In this document: piece after piece, positions 45,327 to 57,873 of the stretch
Layout of the letters: every line of letters starts with the position of its first letter
Position numbering within the stretch: the first letter of the stretch is position 1
From: Allium sativum
Taxonomy: Eukaryota > Streptophyta > Magnoliopsida > Asparagales > Amaryllidaceae
Reading direction: 5' to 3'
DNA length: 64,000 bases
Assembly (NCBI GenBank): GCA_030737875.1
Contig: CM060924.1
Location: 151,398,197 to 151,462,196 of the forward strand
Program-made: the position numbers and the translations under genes
Notes under the pieces: model-generated
The model's input: only the letters and a program-made list of their open reading frames with translations
The model's database searches: none
What the model was told of the DNA's origin: nothing

Positions 45327-45355
45327 TGACTCAGCAATGAGTCAGAAGTGACTCA
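45327..45355. promoter_or_regulatory. Triple bZIP-type sites, E3 3' LTR
   Basis: TGACTCA 45327, TGAGTCA 45338, TGACTCA 45349; 11-bp spacing. Confidence 0.55.
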
Positions 45356-45420
45356 GCAAACACTCAGCATATTAATAAACTTCTATTCATGTCATAAATA
45401 TATATGTATTTTCTACAATG

Positions 45421-45550
45421 TACATATTAGATACATCCCCCTTTACTTATTATTGTTTTTATATACATATTAGATACATCCCCTCTCTTACACACTTATT
45501 AATATTTTTATATTCATATTAGATACATCCCCTCTTCTACACACTTATTA
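45421..45550 (-). repeat. 49-bp repeats, E3 3' LTR (short array)
   Basis: About three units of the AGATACATCCCC word (plus reading), against six in E2. The same short array is in the 5' LTR at about 53550-53680. Confidence 0.8.
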
Positions 45551-45595
45551 TTATTTTAGCAACTTTAGTGTTAATAGAAAATTCGGGGTGTTACA

Positions 45596-45610
45596 TTCTC
45601 CCCTCCTTTT
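45596..45610 (-). other. Polypurine tract of E3
   Basis: AAAAGGAGGGGAGAA on the minus strand, adjacent to the 3' LTR. Confidence 0.88.
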
Positions 45611-46172
45611 AGGATTTCGTCCCCGAAATCTTCAAGTCTGGAAGAATGTATATCCTACCATCCAAACTTCCATCTACTCATCCATCATACACAGGCATCC
45701 ATTGTCCTTACAGACTTCTAATGCTTTCATGTTTAAATGCACAGTGTGTGTATATGTCCGTATCTAATGCAAAATCAGGCGGTCCACTGATTCAGTTGAC
45801 CTCCTTAATGCAACTATGATCGTGCCATGCATCCATTATGTATGCAAAAGATTCTTAATGCTACATAATACTTCTATATGCGTGCACAACCATCATCTGA
45901 ATGCAGCATCCATATGATAATACAACCATCGTTCATCCATTTTACTAAATACATCCATATATATGCAATATGCAATATGTAGTGACTGAGCCGATCTAGT
46001 GCCTAAAGTGTGTGTATATATGCATCCACGAGCAACCACTAGCAAACACATGCATCCATTTTGCATCCATCATACATAACATGTCTCAAACACATGTTTC
46101 AACCATAGGATTATCCTAACTAAAGGTCAAAGATACTAATGAGAGGACATACTAAAGATAATATAAGATAAG
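45611..46172 (-). other. E3 3' untranslated region
   Basis: Noncoding; counterpart of 26447-27010 in E2. Confidence 0.6.
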
Positions 46173-49100
46173 CTAAGCGATAAAGGAGAAATTAAAAGAC
46201 ATACCCTCAAAAAGAAAAGGGTACAACGAACGCATCTTCTCTTCTGTCTCCCAAGTTGCGTTGCTCTCATCATCTCCCCATTGCACTTTAACCAGTCTGA
46301 CCTCTCAATTCCTCTACTTTTTGATCTCCGACCCAAGAATGCATGTAGGAGCTCGTCTAATTGTTGCATCACGCTCTATTTCCACCTCTTTAAGCAAGCT
46401 CGGCTCTACCACCTCCGCGGTCTTGTGCAAACACTTCCTCAAATGTGATACATGGAATACGTCGTGTACTCCACTAAGTTTCTCAGGCAACTCCACCCTA
46501 TATGCCATCTTCCCAATCCTGTTTTTTTACAGGAAACGGCATTACAAACCTTGGTGCTAATTTCCCCACGGACCCAAAGCGAACAACATTCTGTAACGGA
46601 GATACTTTGATAAAAACCATGTCCCCAATGTCAAACTCAAGATCTGTCCTTCTCTTATCAGCATACGATTTCTGCCTATCTTGTTCTGCTTTCATCCTCC
46701 TTCGAATCAACTCAATCTTCTCCGAGGTTTCCCTAACCATATCGGGCCCAAGTAGGATTTTATCGGTAGATTCCCACCAACATGTAGGCGAACGGCAAGG
46801 CCTTCCATAAAGAGCTTCGAAAGGTGCCATGCCAATACTAGACTGAAAGCTATTGTTATATGCGAATTCTACTAACGGAAGGTGCTCTTCCCATGTACCC
46901 CCAAAGTCTAGGATACAAAGCCTTAAAAGATCCTCTAGAATGCGATTCACCCTCTCGGTCTGGCCGTCTGTCTGAGGATGATATGCGGTGCTCAAACATA
47001 GCTGAGTCCCTACCGCCTCTTGTAAACTCTTCCAAAATTCGCTAGTAAAGATGGGGTCACGGTCGCTTACTATACTAGAAGGAATACCGTGCAAACGAAC
47101 TATCTCCTTAATGTATACAGAAGCCAACCACGGAGCAGTCCTCTTACTTTTCACGGGAATAAAATGGGCGCTTTTAGTAAGTCTATCTACTATAACCCAA
47201 ATCCCCGTGTTACCCTTCCTTGATCTTGGTAATCCATCCACAAAATCCATTGAGATGCTTTCCCATTTCCATAGTGGAACTTCTAATGGGTGAAGCAACC
47301 TACCGGGCCATCCTTGATCTTGGTAATCCATCCACAAAATCCATTGAGATGCTTTCCCATTTCCATAGTGGAACTTCTAATGGGTGAAGCAACCTACCGG
47401 GTTTCTTTTGTTCTGCTTTAACTCGTTGGCACACCAAGCATCTAGCGACGTACTCGGCCACATCCTTTTTCATACCGGCCCAAAAGAAAACCCGCTTCAT
47501 ATCTTTGTACATCTTATCCCCGCCGGGATGAATGGTCATTTTTGAGCGATGAGCATCATCAAGAATGGCCTTCCTTAAGTCTTCGTCTTGTGGTACACAA
47601 AGTCTCTTATCCCTTCGTAACCAACCCTTATCGTCTAGGGTATACCTACGAAGATGGCTTGACGACTCCCCCCCTTTGAGCTTTTCTACTATCTCAATTA
47701 ACTGTGGGTCGTCTCGCTGTGCCTCACCAACCCGTCCTAGAAGTGTAGGTCTAACCTCCAAGGATGCTAACAGACCGGGTACTAAGTCAACGGAGGGTCT
47801 AAAGTCAAACATAGAGATGAATTCTAAGCTTTGTCGTTCAACAAATAACGGACTCAAGGACAACCTTTTCCTACTTAAGGCGTCTGCCACCACGTTACCC
47901 TTGCCCGGGGTATATGCTATTTCAAAATCGTAGGAGGCTAAGAATTCCATCCACCGTTGCTGCCTTAAATTCAAATCCTTCTGAGAGAATACGTATTTTA
48001 ATGATTTGTGGTCAGTGAACAGTTCGAATTTCTCACCAAGAAGATAGTGACGCCAAGACTTAAGCGCGAAAACAATTGCGGCTAGCTCTAAGTCATGCGT
48101 GGGGTAATTCTTTTCATGAACCCTCAACTGCCTTCCACCATAGGCTATTACTCTTCCCTCTTGCATGAGGACCGCGCCAAGTCCCGTCCCACAAGCATCA
48201 GTATAGATGGTAAACGGTTTATTCCCGTCTGGCAGCACTAAGACTGGGGCTGAAGTTAAGGCTCTCTTTAAACGTTGGAACGCATCATCGCAATCTTTGT
48301 CCCACGTAAAAACCAGGTTCTTCTTCGTTAACCGTGTTAATGGAGCTGATATTTTTGCGAAGTCTTTGATAAACTTCCTATAATAGCCAGCCAACCCCAA
48401 GAAACTTCTTACTTCGGTTGCATTTTTAGGGACCTTCCAACCTTGGATGGCCACCACCTTTGCGGGATCCACATCTATCCCTTCTTTGGAAACCACGTGC
48501 CCTAAGAACCGTACTTCCTTCCTCCAGAAGTGACACTTAGAAAATTTTGCCTTAAGGTTATGCGCTCGAAGGGTTTCCAACACTTCCCTAAGATGTAGGG
48601 AGTGCTCTTCTTTATTCTTAGAAAAGACTAGGATGTCATCCACAAAGACTACCACGAATTTGTTAAGGTATTCCCTAAACACCCTACTCATCAAATCAAC
48701 AAAATATGTAGGGGCGTTTGTCAAACCAAAGGGCATCACTAGCCATTCATAGAATCCGTCAGGAGTCCTAAAAGCAGTCTTATCTATACTATCCTCAACC
48801 ACTCTCAGTTGATGAAAGCCAGTGGCTAAGTCCAACTGCGGAAACACTGAGGCGCCAACTAACTGATCAAAGAGATCGTCAATCCTCGGCAGTGAGTGTC
48901 GGTTCTTTTTAGTAAGCTTGTTTAGTTCTCTATAGTCCATACAAAGTCTAAGAGACCCATCCGCCTTTGTGGCAAAAACTACTGGAGCACCCCACTCCGA
49001 TATACTACGTCTTATGAACCCCTTCTCAAGCAACTCCTTTACTTGCTTATTGAGTTCCCTCCTTTCACGAGGAGCCATGTGGCGCACTGGAAAAGACACG

Positions 49101-50629
49101 GGTTTAGCATTATCCACAAGGTAAATTCGAAAGTCTATCTCCCGCTTTGGAGGTAAGCCCTTCACCTCCTCAAACACATCCGGATATTCCCGGACCACTT
49201 CTACCGATCGCAGGTTCTCTACAGACGCCTCAAGCGATTCAAGATAACTTAGCATAACGGAATTTATGGGATTACAAAAGATGTCGAGAGCATTACCAAG
49301 GCGAGTCACAAGCCTAACTACTCTCCTTTCACAATCAAGAATGGCCCTATTTCTAGACAACCAATCCATTCCTAAAATTAGCCCATAGCCCGTGAAGCCC
49401 AATACATAAGCATCACATCTAAATTCAACGCTAAGTATAGAGATTTTCAAATCCAAGCATATCATGGTCAAATGAGCCGAACCCCCAATTGGATTTGAAA
49501 CGACCAGGGGATCCTCTACTAAACTGGTGTTCAAGTGCAGTGATTCAACTAATGATGCAGAGATAAACGAATGAGATGCGCCAGAATCGAATAAGGTACG
49601 GACAGGATGATCAAACAGAAAAACTAAGCTTTCAACAGAAATTGTTCTACCTCTTTCTTGCAGCGGTGGGGCCGCAATAGCCTGAACTTGCCCCCTTGCC
49701 TGCCGTGGTGCCATAAGAGCCTGCACCTGTCCTCCCGAGGTAGACCCTGCCCTCTGCCCCTTCTTTGGACAGTCCTTCACTAAATGTCCCGCATCTCCAC
49801 AATGAAAACAACCAGTCTTCTTTTTCTTTCTACAATCTTTGCTGAGATGGCCAGGCGTCCCACAATTGAAGCATTTCTTCTTCCCTTTGCCATTATTGTT
49901 TTTACCACCCTTCTTATTTTGCTGTTGGGGTTTCTTCTGATCCCCTTTCTTTTCAACTGGCTTATCCTCATGCATAAGTGCCATTTCTACTACCTTTTCA
50001 AAGGTGGCTCCCATAGGGATGTGGGTCATAGCCAACCCTTGCAACAGTTCATTCAAGCCTCTAACGAACCTCAAAGCTTTCTTCTCTGGCGTGTTCACCA
50101 ACTCCAAGCCAAACCTTGCTAACTGATTAAATTTATTAACATATTCCTTTACTGATGAGCTCCATTGCTTTAGTGCCAGGAATTTTTCCATATTTAAGTT
50201 CTCCTCTGCCCTTGAAAGAAACTTTGCCTCAAACCTTCGTCTGAAATCCGCCCATGAATCAACTGGACGTTCCCCGTTAGTGACCTCCCACCAAAACGAG
50301 GCCTCTCCCTTCATTAACCAAGCAGCTAAACGGACTTTCCTCCCATCTTCCACTTCAAAGATATCCAACAATTCCTCAGTCTCCTTAAGCCAATCTCTGG
50401 CCTCCACAAACGTCTCAGTCCCTTGAAAAGTTTTTCCTCCCATAGCCTTGAATTCCTTGCACGTCTTTGCAAAAGTGTCAACACGAGGAGGAGGAGGAGG
50501 AGGAGGAATGGGTGCAACTAGGGGTGGAGGAGTATCCGCTGGGCCTGCAGTGGTGGCCCTAGCCTCCAAGTATCTCCTAAACCACCCTGGAATCGTCACA
50601 CCTTCTGGGAGATTAAGATCTTCAGCCAT
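46173..50629 (-). pseudogene. gag-pol: E3 gag-pol polyprotein, intact through RNase H, broken in integrase
   Basis: Starts [10 protein letters not shown]. Gag has two CCHC knuckles; protease [20 protein letters not shown], RNase H and the integrase zinc finger follow in one open frame to 47300. The order and length match E2, whose full frame is 1452 codons. Three further lesions: a 91-bp tandem duplication with 3-bp spacer (47217-47401) inserts 94 bp just before the integrase catalytic core and shifts the frame; an A run near 46520-46527 is one base longer than in E2; and TAG 46314-46316 and TGA 46305-46307 precede the chromodomain. Gag, protease, RT and RNase H could still be made if transcribed; integrase could not. 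Confidence 0.94.
47217..47401. repeat. 91-bp tandem duplication inside E3 integrase
   Basis: 47217-47307 and 47311-47401 are the same sequence, separated by CCA. The 94-bp offset is not a multiple of three. E1 and E2 have one copy. Confidence 0.92.
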
Positions 50630-50825
50630 GCTGAAACGAAAAAGGAAAGATTCAAAATGGAGAATTCGAAAGATAAAGATAAGGATGTGGCTATTTGGGA
50701 TTATGTTTTTCATTAAAACTCTCTTTAAATAACATGTTTTTTTTTTGAAAGCACTTCTTCCAAAAATACTTTAGAAAAAAAATATTTTTCTAAAATTTTT
50801 TTTTTATCTGTTCTGGTAACCTTAT
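50630..50825 (-). other. E3 untranslated leader
   Basis: Short AT-rich interval between primer site and gag with long A/T runs, as in E2. Confidence 0.55.
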
Positions 50826-50837
50826 GCTCTGATACCA
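50826..50837 (-). other. Primer binding site of E3 (initiator Met tRNA)
   Basis: TGGTATCAGAGC on the minus strand, two bases from the 5' LTR. Confidence 0.9.
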
Positions 50838-52064
50838 CGTGTAACACCCCACGTCCATTAATGTCACTCACAAAGGGAATGCATTAACTTCCATGGAGGT
50901 TTTAAGTGAATATAGAACAGTAAAATTACAACAAGACAGATATAAAATAGTACTTGGAAATTCAAAAACTTTATTTCATTGTAGCAGAAGTCAAAACATG
51001 TTTGATAACATCATAACACCATATTCAATGTCAAGTACAATATCTATCTTGATAAAACAAGTACATAATCCCATTACATGAATAGCCATTAAAAAGAAAG
51101 ATAACAAGCTGGACTTTACTTCAGCAGTCCAAGCTTTCCAGAAGATAAGCGATCCAACTAGACTCCACTAGAACTTGGCCCAACCTGCGGACCTGAAGGG
51201 AGAAAAAGGATGGAAAAGAGGGGGTCAGACATAAAGTCTGGTGAATATGATAATTCTACAATACTATTACCAAAATAACTGGACTAAGGCATAAGCTGGA
51301 AAACAAGAAAATGTCTATGAAGAGCAGATTAAGGACATAGACAATCGCTAAAGGCAACGTTATAGGCGCTCCTAAATACTAAAGGATAAACACTATACTG
51401 CACCACACCAGTCACCCTAAAGATTCATCCCACTTAGCTTCACTTAGAAACTTTCCCAATGGCTTTACGTAACCCTAGCTGACTACATAGCTGTCGCCTG
51501 CCCTTATCTCCACTAGGTGTACCCTACTTCCCATTATTCGATCGGCTCCCTAATTCGTAGATACCCATGCTGGCCCCACAGTGGGGTGTATCACTCCCCT
51601 AAAGTGGCAACCTGATACAACGGACATGCACGGCTTATACCTACACGATGCAACAACGTCTTACCTACCAGCCCGGGTCCACACACGCATATGAAACCCG
51701 TTGGACTTGCGTTGCCACCGCTCCCTGTTTTGGCCTCTTATAGTCAAACCCAGTATGCGTGTCCCGTCCTCGACTTGGGTCGAGCCCACAAAGATACGTT
51801 TTGGGATACTGGTTGAAATGGGCCCCCACTATTTACCACAAGCATTCCACCTAAGCTTGTCCCCATTAGTCCATCCCACTTAACCCACTTAGTCATGTTC
51901 ATTTACATGTGTGTTTGGTTAAGTCTAATCGTATTTCAAATGCCTCTAAAGGCAACCCCCAGATTCCTCATGCCACCCAAGGCACCTACTTAACCCCCAT
52001 GTCCCACCTTACATGATTATCTGGTTAAGTATTTCTTAGTTCATTAAGGCCATAACCTCATAAA

Positions 52065-52279
52065 GACCTCTCACATTAGACTGGCATTTATGGCAGCTGG
52101 ATTTGCCGGGCGGGTCCGGGCAGTCTTACACCATAAAAGAGTCTAACCTCGTGTCTTTACAACTGTTATGCTTTAGTTTGGGCCTAGGACCTCTCACATT
52201 GGGCCGACATTTGTGACTACTGGATTTGCCGGGCGGGTCCGGGCAGGTTTACATCACAAACAGGTCCAACCTCGTGTCC
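52065..52279 (-). repeat. Paired hairpin modules, E3 5' LTR
   Basis: Modules 52065-52155 and 52187-52279; all stems match E2. Confidence 0.75.
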
Positions 52280-53368
52280 AAAGCATTGATTATTAATAAT
52301 AATCCACTTTCCCCCAATTTTAATAATTCCCTACTTGAATTATTAATTACTTCCAATTTTTAACAATGTCCATAATTGACTCAATTATGGACATCCATTC
52401 ATGGTATGCAAAATCTTACAAAATTGCACCCAATTTATTAATTCCTAATATTACCCCTACCCCACGTTTGAACGTTTATTCGCAAAATATATGTTAGACT
52501 CGAATAGCCTAACTCATAGCATAAAAGAGATTATCATAATAACAACATGTATATGTGACCAAATGAATCATAATAAGGGGTGAAACTTGCATATGTCCAA
52601 CTTGCATAGATTATACATGTCATGGACCTAAAGGTGCCAACTTGTTCAAAATTCACCTAATATAATCTCAACCAATTTTCATAAACTTACATATGAACAT
52701 GTGTGAATCAACATCATCTAATTTTTTAACAACATGGTTTTATATGGGTACACCTAACTCAATAGGCAAATTCCCATAATCAAGTTTTATTTAATTATAG
52801 TTTCAAGTTTATGGGTACCCCTAACCTAATAGGCAAATTCCCATAAACAAGATCCATTTAAATTAAGAAAAAAAAACATAACTTTAAGCATGATCCAACA
52901 ACATCATGATTTTTCAACATAATATAGCATGATTTATAACATGGCATAGTATGATAGTATAACATAGCTTGACATGATTCTCAACATAGCACGACATAGC
53001 ATAAGAGAATTTACAACATAGCATGACATAGCATATATAATTTACATCATACGACAACATAATAACATAATAAGAGATCCACAATATATAGAATTTACAA
53101 TTACAAATCACATCACTTTCTTGTGATCCATTCATAACTGAGTCAAATTAGTTTGTAATAGTCTTGTGAGAATCATCATACTCACCAACAAAAGAAGAGA
53201 ATTAGAGAGAGAGTTCTTTGGTTTGATTTGTTTTGTTGAGAAGAATTTAGTTGTAGTAGATTAGGCTTCCTCTTCTTTGTTTGTGACGGCTATGCTGAAC
53301 TCCATGGCAGCAGCATGACGGTAGCTTCTCTAATTTTACAAGTGATTTAGGTCTAGGGTCTACCCACT

Positions 53369-53376
53369 TATTTATA
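53369..53376 (-). promoter_or_regulatory. TATA box of E3 5' LTR promoter
   Basis: TATAAATA on the minus strand. It drives gag-pol at 50629 if active. Confidence 0.65.
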
Positions 53377-53455
53377 GATTTTAGAATGCGTTTAGGCCAT
53401 TAGATTTAACCTAGAAATAACCGCAGCCGTCCAGACAAGATGGGGTTTATCTTGT

Positions 53456-53484
53456 TGACTCAGCAATGAGTCAGAAGTGACTCA
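53456..53484. promoter_or_regulatory. Triple bZIP-type sites, E3 5' LTR
   Basis: TGACTCA 53456, TGAGTCA 53467, TGACTCA 53478; 11-bp spacing, about 85-110 bp upstream of the TATA box. Confidence 0.6.
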
Positions 53485-53724
53485 GCAAACACTCAGCATA
53501 TTAATAAACTTCTATTCATGTCATAAATATATATGTATTTTCTACAATGTACATATTAGATACATCCCCCTTTACTTATTATTGTTTTTATATACATATT
53601 AGATACATCCCCTCTCTTACACACTTATTAATATTTTTATATTCATATTAGATACATCCCCTCTTCTACACACTTATTATTATTTTAGCAACTTTAGTGT
53701 TAATAGAAAATTCGGGGTGTTACA

Positions 53725-53729
53725 ACGGA
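53725..53729. repeat. Right target-site duplication of E3 (ACGGA)
   Basis: Copy of 42706-42710. Confidence 0.9.
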
Positions 53730-53875
53730 TCCGATATAGTGAAGTATATCGGATCCGACATAGTGAGTTAAGGCGCAAGAGGCATGATGAGTCAAGGCGC
53801 GCGCGGCATAATGAAGTATGTCGGATCCGACATCGTGAAGTATGTCGGATCGGACATAGTGAGTCATGGCGTTTT
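53727..53875 (+). repeat. TCGGATCCGA sub-repeats in E4 5' LTR
   Basis: Short repeats built on the palindrome TCGGATCCGA followed by CATAGTGAAGTATG-type spacers and GAGTTAAGGCGC words. The corresponding block in the 3' LTR is about one unit longer (63405-63655). Confidence 0.75.
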
Positions 53876-54580
53876 TCTGCATAATTACAGAATAGCCACG
53901 TGGGATAAAATCACCTAGAAATACCCCTCATAAATCACTTGAAAGGGGGACCGAAAATTCATTCCAAAGGGGAGACTCTACCAAATTGATAACTCATCTT
54001 CAACCTCTCTTATGGCTTCTATGGATTCATCAACACTTTTCTAACTTCATGAAGATCCAATCCAAATCAAGGATCATAAAGTATTTCTCCAATCGAATCT
54101 AAGGATCTTGGATCTCATTCAAGCTACATAGAAAAACTCTCAAACACCATTCAAAGGATCTCAAATCTTCTCTAATCCATCCTGAAGATGAAATTGAATG
54201 CTAATTCACTATGAGGATCATGGAGAAGGATGAAAGCACCTAAGTGGTTGAATATTCATCACAAAGCTAAAGGCCTCTCCACTTTTCTTCACCAAATTCT
54301 AGTGAAATCCGACCATAAAGAGAGCGAAATGAGAGTTAAAAGAGAGAAATGAATGTAATTAGGGAAATTACATATGTTGTAAGTTTGAATATCATAATGA
54401 GAATGGATTAGAAGTGGACGTAGGTTCATATTGAACCGAACCAATATAAAAACTCTTTTGTGTTGTTACTTGCTTTTATTAGCTTATTTTGTGATTACGC
54501 GGCTCCACTTATCTCTTACTGAATCGGTGAAGTACAATTCAGTACCTTGGGTGTTTAGACCATTTTTGGTGTAAACATTT

Positions 54581-54598
54581 TGGCGCCCACCGTGGGGC
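54581..54598 (+). other. Primer binding site of E4
   Basis: TGGCGCCCACCGTGGGGC three bases after the LTR end GGTGTAAACA. It is not an initiator-Met site. TGGCGCC-type primer sites are usual in Tat/Athila elements; I do not assign the tRNA. Confidence 0.75.
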
Positions 54599-56056
54599 CG
54601 CGTTCACATCTCCTACCTTCACATTGAAGTTCTAAGCCTACTTCTACCATAGATTCTACAAATATAAATCTGAGCCACGTCTTACAATACAAGTATCCGG
54701 ATTTGTATTGGAAATCAACATACCAACAAACCAAATGCCATACAACTGTCGCCAGTCTGTCCCGCGTGCGCTATAAAGGTCAACGGCATGAATTGGTTTG
54801 GGCGGAACACATGTAACATGCGGAATGGATTTCATGACATGAAGACCCGCGGTATGATCATATGCGGTATAAGTGAACTCATATAATCCAACTTTTATTG
54901 ACCGCTGGCGCTTCCCCAAACCAACATTACCACCTGCTTTCGTCTTCCTGGTGCAACGTACAATTTCGCAATAGGTCTCCAGATGCTTTCATATATTCTC
55001 AACTTGAAGAAACTGTGACCCATTCATATGACATGGGCCCATGTGATTATTCCCATACGAGATACCAACTCGCCTTCTCTTGCCTTATCTGTATGTACAC
55101 AAATAATCACGACATGGTTCTAAGGTATATCCAGCGTTATGCTTCATGCCATGCATGGTTTATGTGGACCCAACGGATTGAATACATACGACTTGATCAT
55201 ATCCAAAAGGATGTTGTGCAACATGCTCTGAACTGTAGCATGACTTAATCTTTCTATGTGAATAATAAACGACATGAGGTCCAAACGTGTTGACTATAAA
55301 CCGACATGACTTTAATATGACATGCGACATGAAACGGTGCGGCATGGGTTATTCACGACATGATGATATATGAATGAGTCATGTCGCATGGGTGGTTTGC
55401 CCTTGTTCGAGAGTTGCGAATTCAATATTTCGGGAACGACGTGAATTCATGGTCCATTTTTATACAGCTGGCGGTCACCACTGGCATCAACTCATCCTTT
55501 AATGACATGAATTTGGCGGTACGGCCTAAGTATGTGTGTACGACGTGAGCTGCTTGAATACTGAGTGGTCCCACCGTGCTTTACAGCTTCTAACGACGAT
55601 GGGATCTTTTCACATATTTTTGCTCAACGACATGGCGTAGATACGTTCCAACCCCTCAGTATACCCCGAGGCATGAAACTACGCGACTTGCGGTGTGGAT
55701 GTACAGCCTTGTAATTCGTAGTGGCGTTAAACCAATATGTGACCACGATATGAATTTAATGATGACTTTCTTTAATGACACGGACGCTTTAATGCCATGA
55801 ACTCTCATATCGTTCGAAGGATATGCGGTATGACCTACCACTTGCTTTAAGGACACACTAATCTGATGCCATGATCTTAGGAACGACATAAAGCAACTAT
55901 GATAAAAGTGAGTGAAAAAGACGACGATTTGGTTGGAGTCATTCGAATCGGCATCTCCGTGCACTAAGTAGCTAAATGTCGTCCAAATAAAGCTCGTGTC
56001 AAATAGAAACTTCAGATAAAGTTATAATGGATGCTAATCAAGCTCTCATGGACTAA
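54599..56056 (+). other. E4 untranslated leader
   Basis: 1.45 kb without a recognisable protein. It contains many dispersed CGACATG-type words (for example 55080-55960), suggesting old local duplications. Short open frames on both strands show no family resemblance. Confidence 0.5.
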
Positions 56057-56850
56057 ATGAATGTTCTTCTAAGCACTCAAGCCAATTCCGTTCCCCCTCT
56101 AAAGATCCATGTCAACCTTGAAAGGAATGCGGACTCGGTAGCTTCTGGTCAAAAGCACAACAATGATACGGAAGATATTGCAGGGTCGGCGAACGACAAA
56201 GTTGGAGCCAACATCAAAGGAACCAATCCACGTGCTAGAAGTCATTCCGATCGAAATACTCGAAATGTTGTACTGTCCCACACAAGGGGCACTTTCTCGA
56301 TTTCTGAATCGCGATGTATTGCCAAGGCAATGATTCGGTAAAGAAACCGAAATTGGCCCTATGGAACAATACAACGCTAAAGAGTATATCACGGACTCGA
56401 CCAAAACAGATCATGAAAGAGAATCAAGTGCGTGATGACTATGAGAAGATATAGGACGTCTCTCCTGGTAGAATTCCATTCACCAAAAGGGTACTTCAAG
56501 CAGAATGTCCAAAGGAGCTTACTCCTCTTACCCTGCCTCCATACAACGGCCTTATCGATCAAAACTACTTCCTATTCAGTTATGAATGGCGAATGAATAC
56601 AGCTAAGGCAATGCATGAGATGGGATGCACATACCTTCCTCTCTACTTAAAGGGAACAGCGTCACTATGGTACACAAAGTCGCTGCATAAGTCCAAATAC
56701 CGATTCTCTGATCCAGCCGAAAAGTTCAAAAGGCAATTCTACCTATAGGCTACCAAAGCAAAGGATGCTAAAGCGCTCTCGCCAGCCGACCAGGTCAAAG
56801 AGGCAAGACTGGACCAGGGAGTGTAGCAACACTAAAGCTTGCTATCATGG
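56057..56850 (+). pseudogene. gag: E4 gag remnant
   Basis: A Retrotrans_gag core is readable in one frame at 56461-56745: IPFTKRVLQAECPKEL, then LPPYNGLIDQNYF, then LPLYLKGTASLWYTKSL and FKRQFYL, ending at TAG 56746. This order (FT+RI-L, P-YDG, L-G-A--WY, F---F) is the Tat-lineage gag signature. A 94-codon open stretch at 56057-56341, rich in Asn, Ser and charged residues, probably comes from the gag N-terminus; stops lie between the two. The protein would form particles with element RNA; here it is disrupted and lacks a visible zinc knuckle. Confidence 0.65.
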
Positions 56851-57873
56851 CAAACAGTTCATGCTTAGCTAAGAAAACCTGGAAGAGAGTTAAAGGTCGC
56901 TCAGATACTCTGGAGAATAGCCCTACGGATCTAGCGATTATCATAGAGATAAAAACAACTTCAAAGACCTACACTTAATAGACTGTTAATGGAACTCAAA
57001 TTCTAGAAATCTAGTCTGGTGACCAATTGTGACATTTCTCCGCACAATGCACTCTTTGTATCCCAAGGGAAAACTTTTATATTCCCTTATAATCGAAACC
57101 CTCCTATGGTGAGAAGGATGGCTTCTAACAGGATATCCACTTTGTTACTAACGCGTTCTCATTTCGATTTAATATTTGCATGATTTTCATTAAAACGAGT
57201 TGAAAAAGAATTGCTAATAATCGAATAAATGTCGCAGATTACTCAAATGAACTTTCCCCATAACTCTTGCCATGCATTCAAACCATGATTACTTAAATGT
57301 CATCTATTGCATTATCCATCAAAGGAAGTATCTTATGAGAGGCGAGGTCCAAGCCACTAGTTTTATAACCGAGATCGCTCGCTAAAACGAGCATCAAATT
57401 AAAATCCAGTGTCTGCCTCATGAAACGATGCAACAGCATGCGACACCGCATGGAGAAACTTACCAAAAAGTGACATCCAGCTGTGAAGGTGGGAGAAAAT
57501 ATCCAATTCGAACTTCGGAGAATCTAAAACTACCATGTTCCTAGGACACAACATACCATACCAAGATTAGAGGAACTTAATCAAATCATGGACACCATCA
57601 GAAAACCAGAACCATGGATGGTTCAAATCAGCCCTTATCTCGCCAATAAGAGAACCTAGCTGAGCCTGGTGATTATTGAAGCACATCCCGATTGGGGTAA
57701 CTCATTCGCCCATTGCTCAAAGCTCAAAACATCATTCACAACTAATATGAAAATGTGAAACACTGACTTGATGAGTGAAAGGAAGGGGTCGCGAAGGGTC
57801 AAACAATGAGAAAGTATTGCGGTAATCGAACCAAAGGGTTGTAAGTGTCATTGAAAGGGCATCTCTACGAGAA
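56851..57873 (+). other. E4 degenerate region between gag and RNase H
   Basis: About 1 kb where protease and RT should lie (normally about 2.5 kb or more). I find no DSG, YVDD or other motif in any frame, so most of pol has been deleted or has decayed. Confidence 0.45.

Larger units (their letters stand above)
42711..45595 (-). repeat. E3 3' LTR
   Basis: Contains the same modules as E2 LTRs: hairpin pair (43936-44150), TATA box (45240-45247), bZIP-type triplet (45327-45355), but only about three units of the 49-bp repeat (45421-45550) compared with six in E2. Confidence 0.93.
42711..53724 (-). mobile_element. E3: Tekay-type Ty3/gypsy chromovirus retrotransposon, young
   Basis: 11.01 kb on the minus strand inside the 5' LTR of E4. 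LTRs at 50840-53724 (5') and 42711-45595 (3') are both 2885 bp; reading through them I noted about 20 substitutions, so about 99% identity. Target duplication ACGGA and TGTAACACCCC termini are intact. It is very similar to E2. The gag-pol frame is open for 1109 codons from MAEDLN, then disrupted by a tandem duplication in integrase, a homopolymer frameshift and two nonsense codons. Confidence 0.95.
50840..53724 (-). repeat. E3 5' LTR
   Basis: 2885 bp, same length as the 3' LTR. It carries the complete promoter set: TATA box 53369-53376, bZIP-type triplet 53456-53484, short 49-bp array and hairpin modules 52065-52279. Confidence 0.94.
42331..54577 (+). repeat. E4 5' LTR, split by E3
   Basis: LTR sequence is 42331-42710 plus 53730-54577, about 1.23 kb without E3. 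It aligns with the 3' LTR from 63038. The TATA position reads TAGAAATA (53916-53923) compared with TATAAATA in the 3' LTR, so this promoter is probably dead even without E3. About one sub-repeat unit is missing compared with the 3' LTR. Confidence 0.82.

Noticed and set aside
54599..56056. Host exons in the E4 leader
   Set aside because: Short open frames on both strands lack codon structure, family resemblance or consistent splice signals; the position between primer site and gag is that of a retrotransposon leader.
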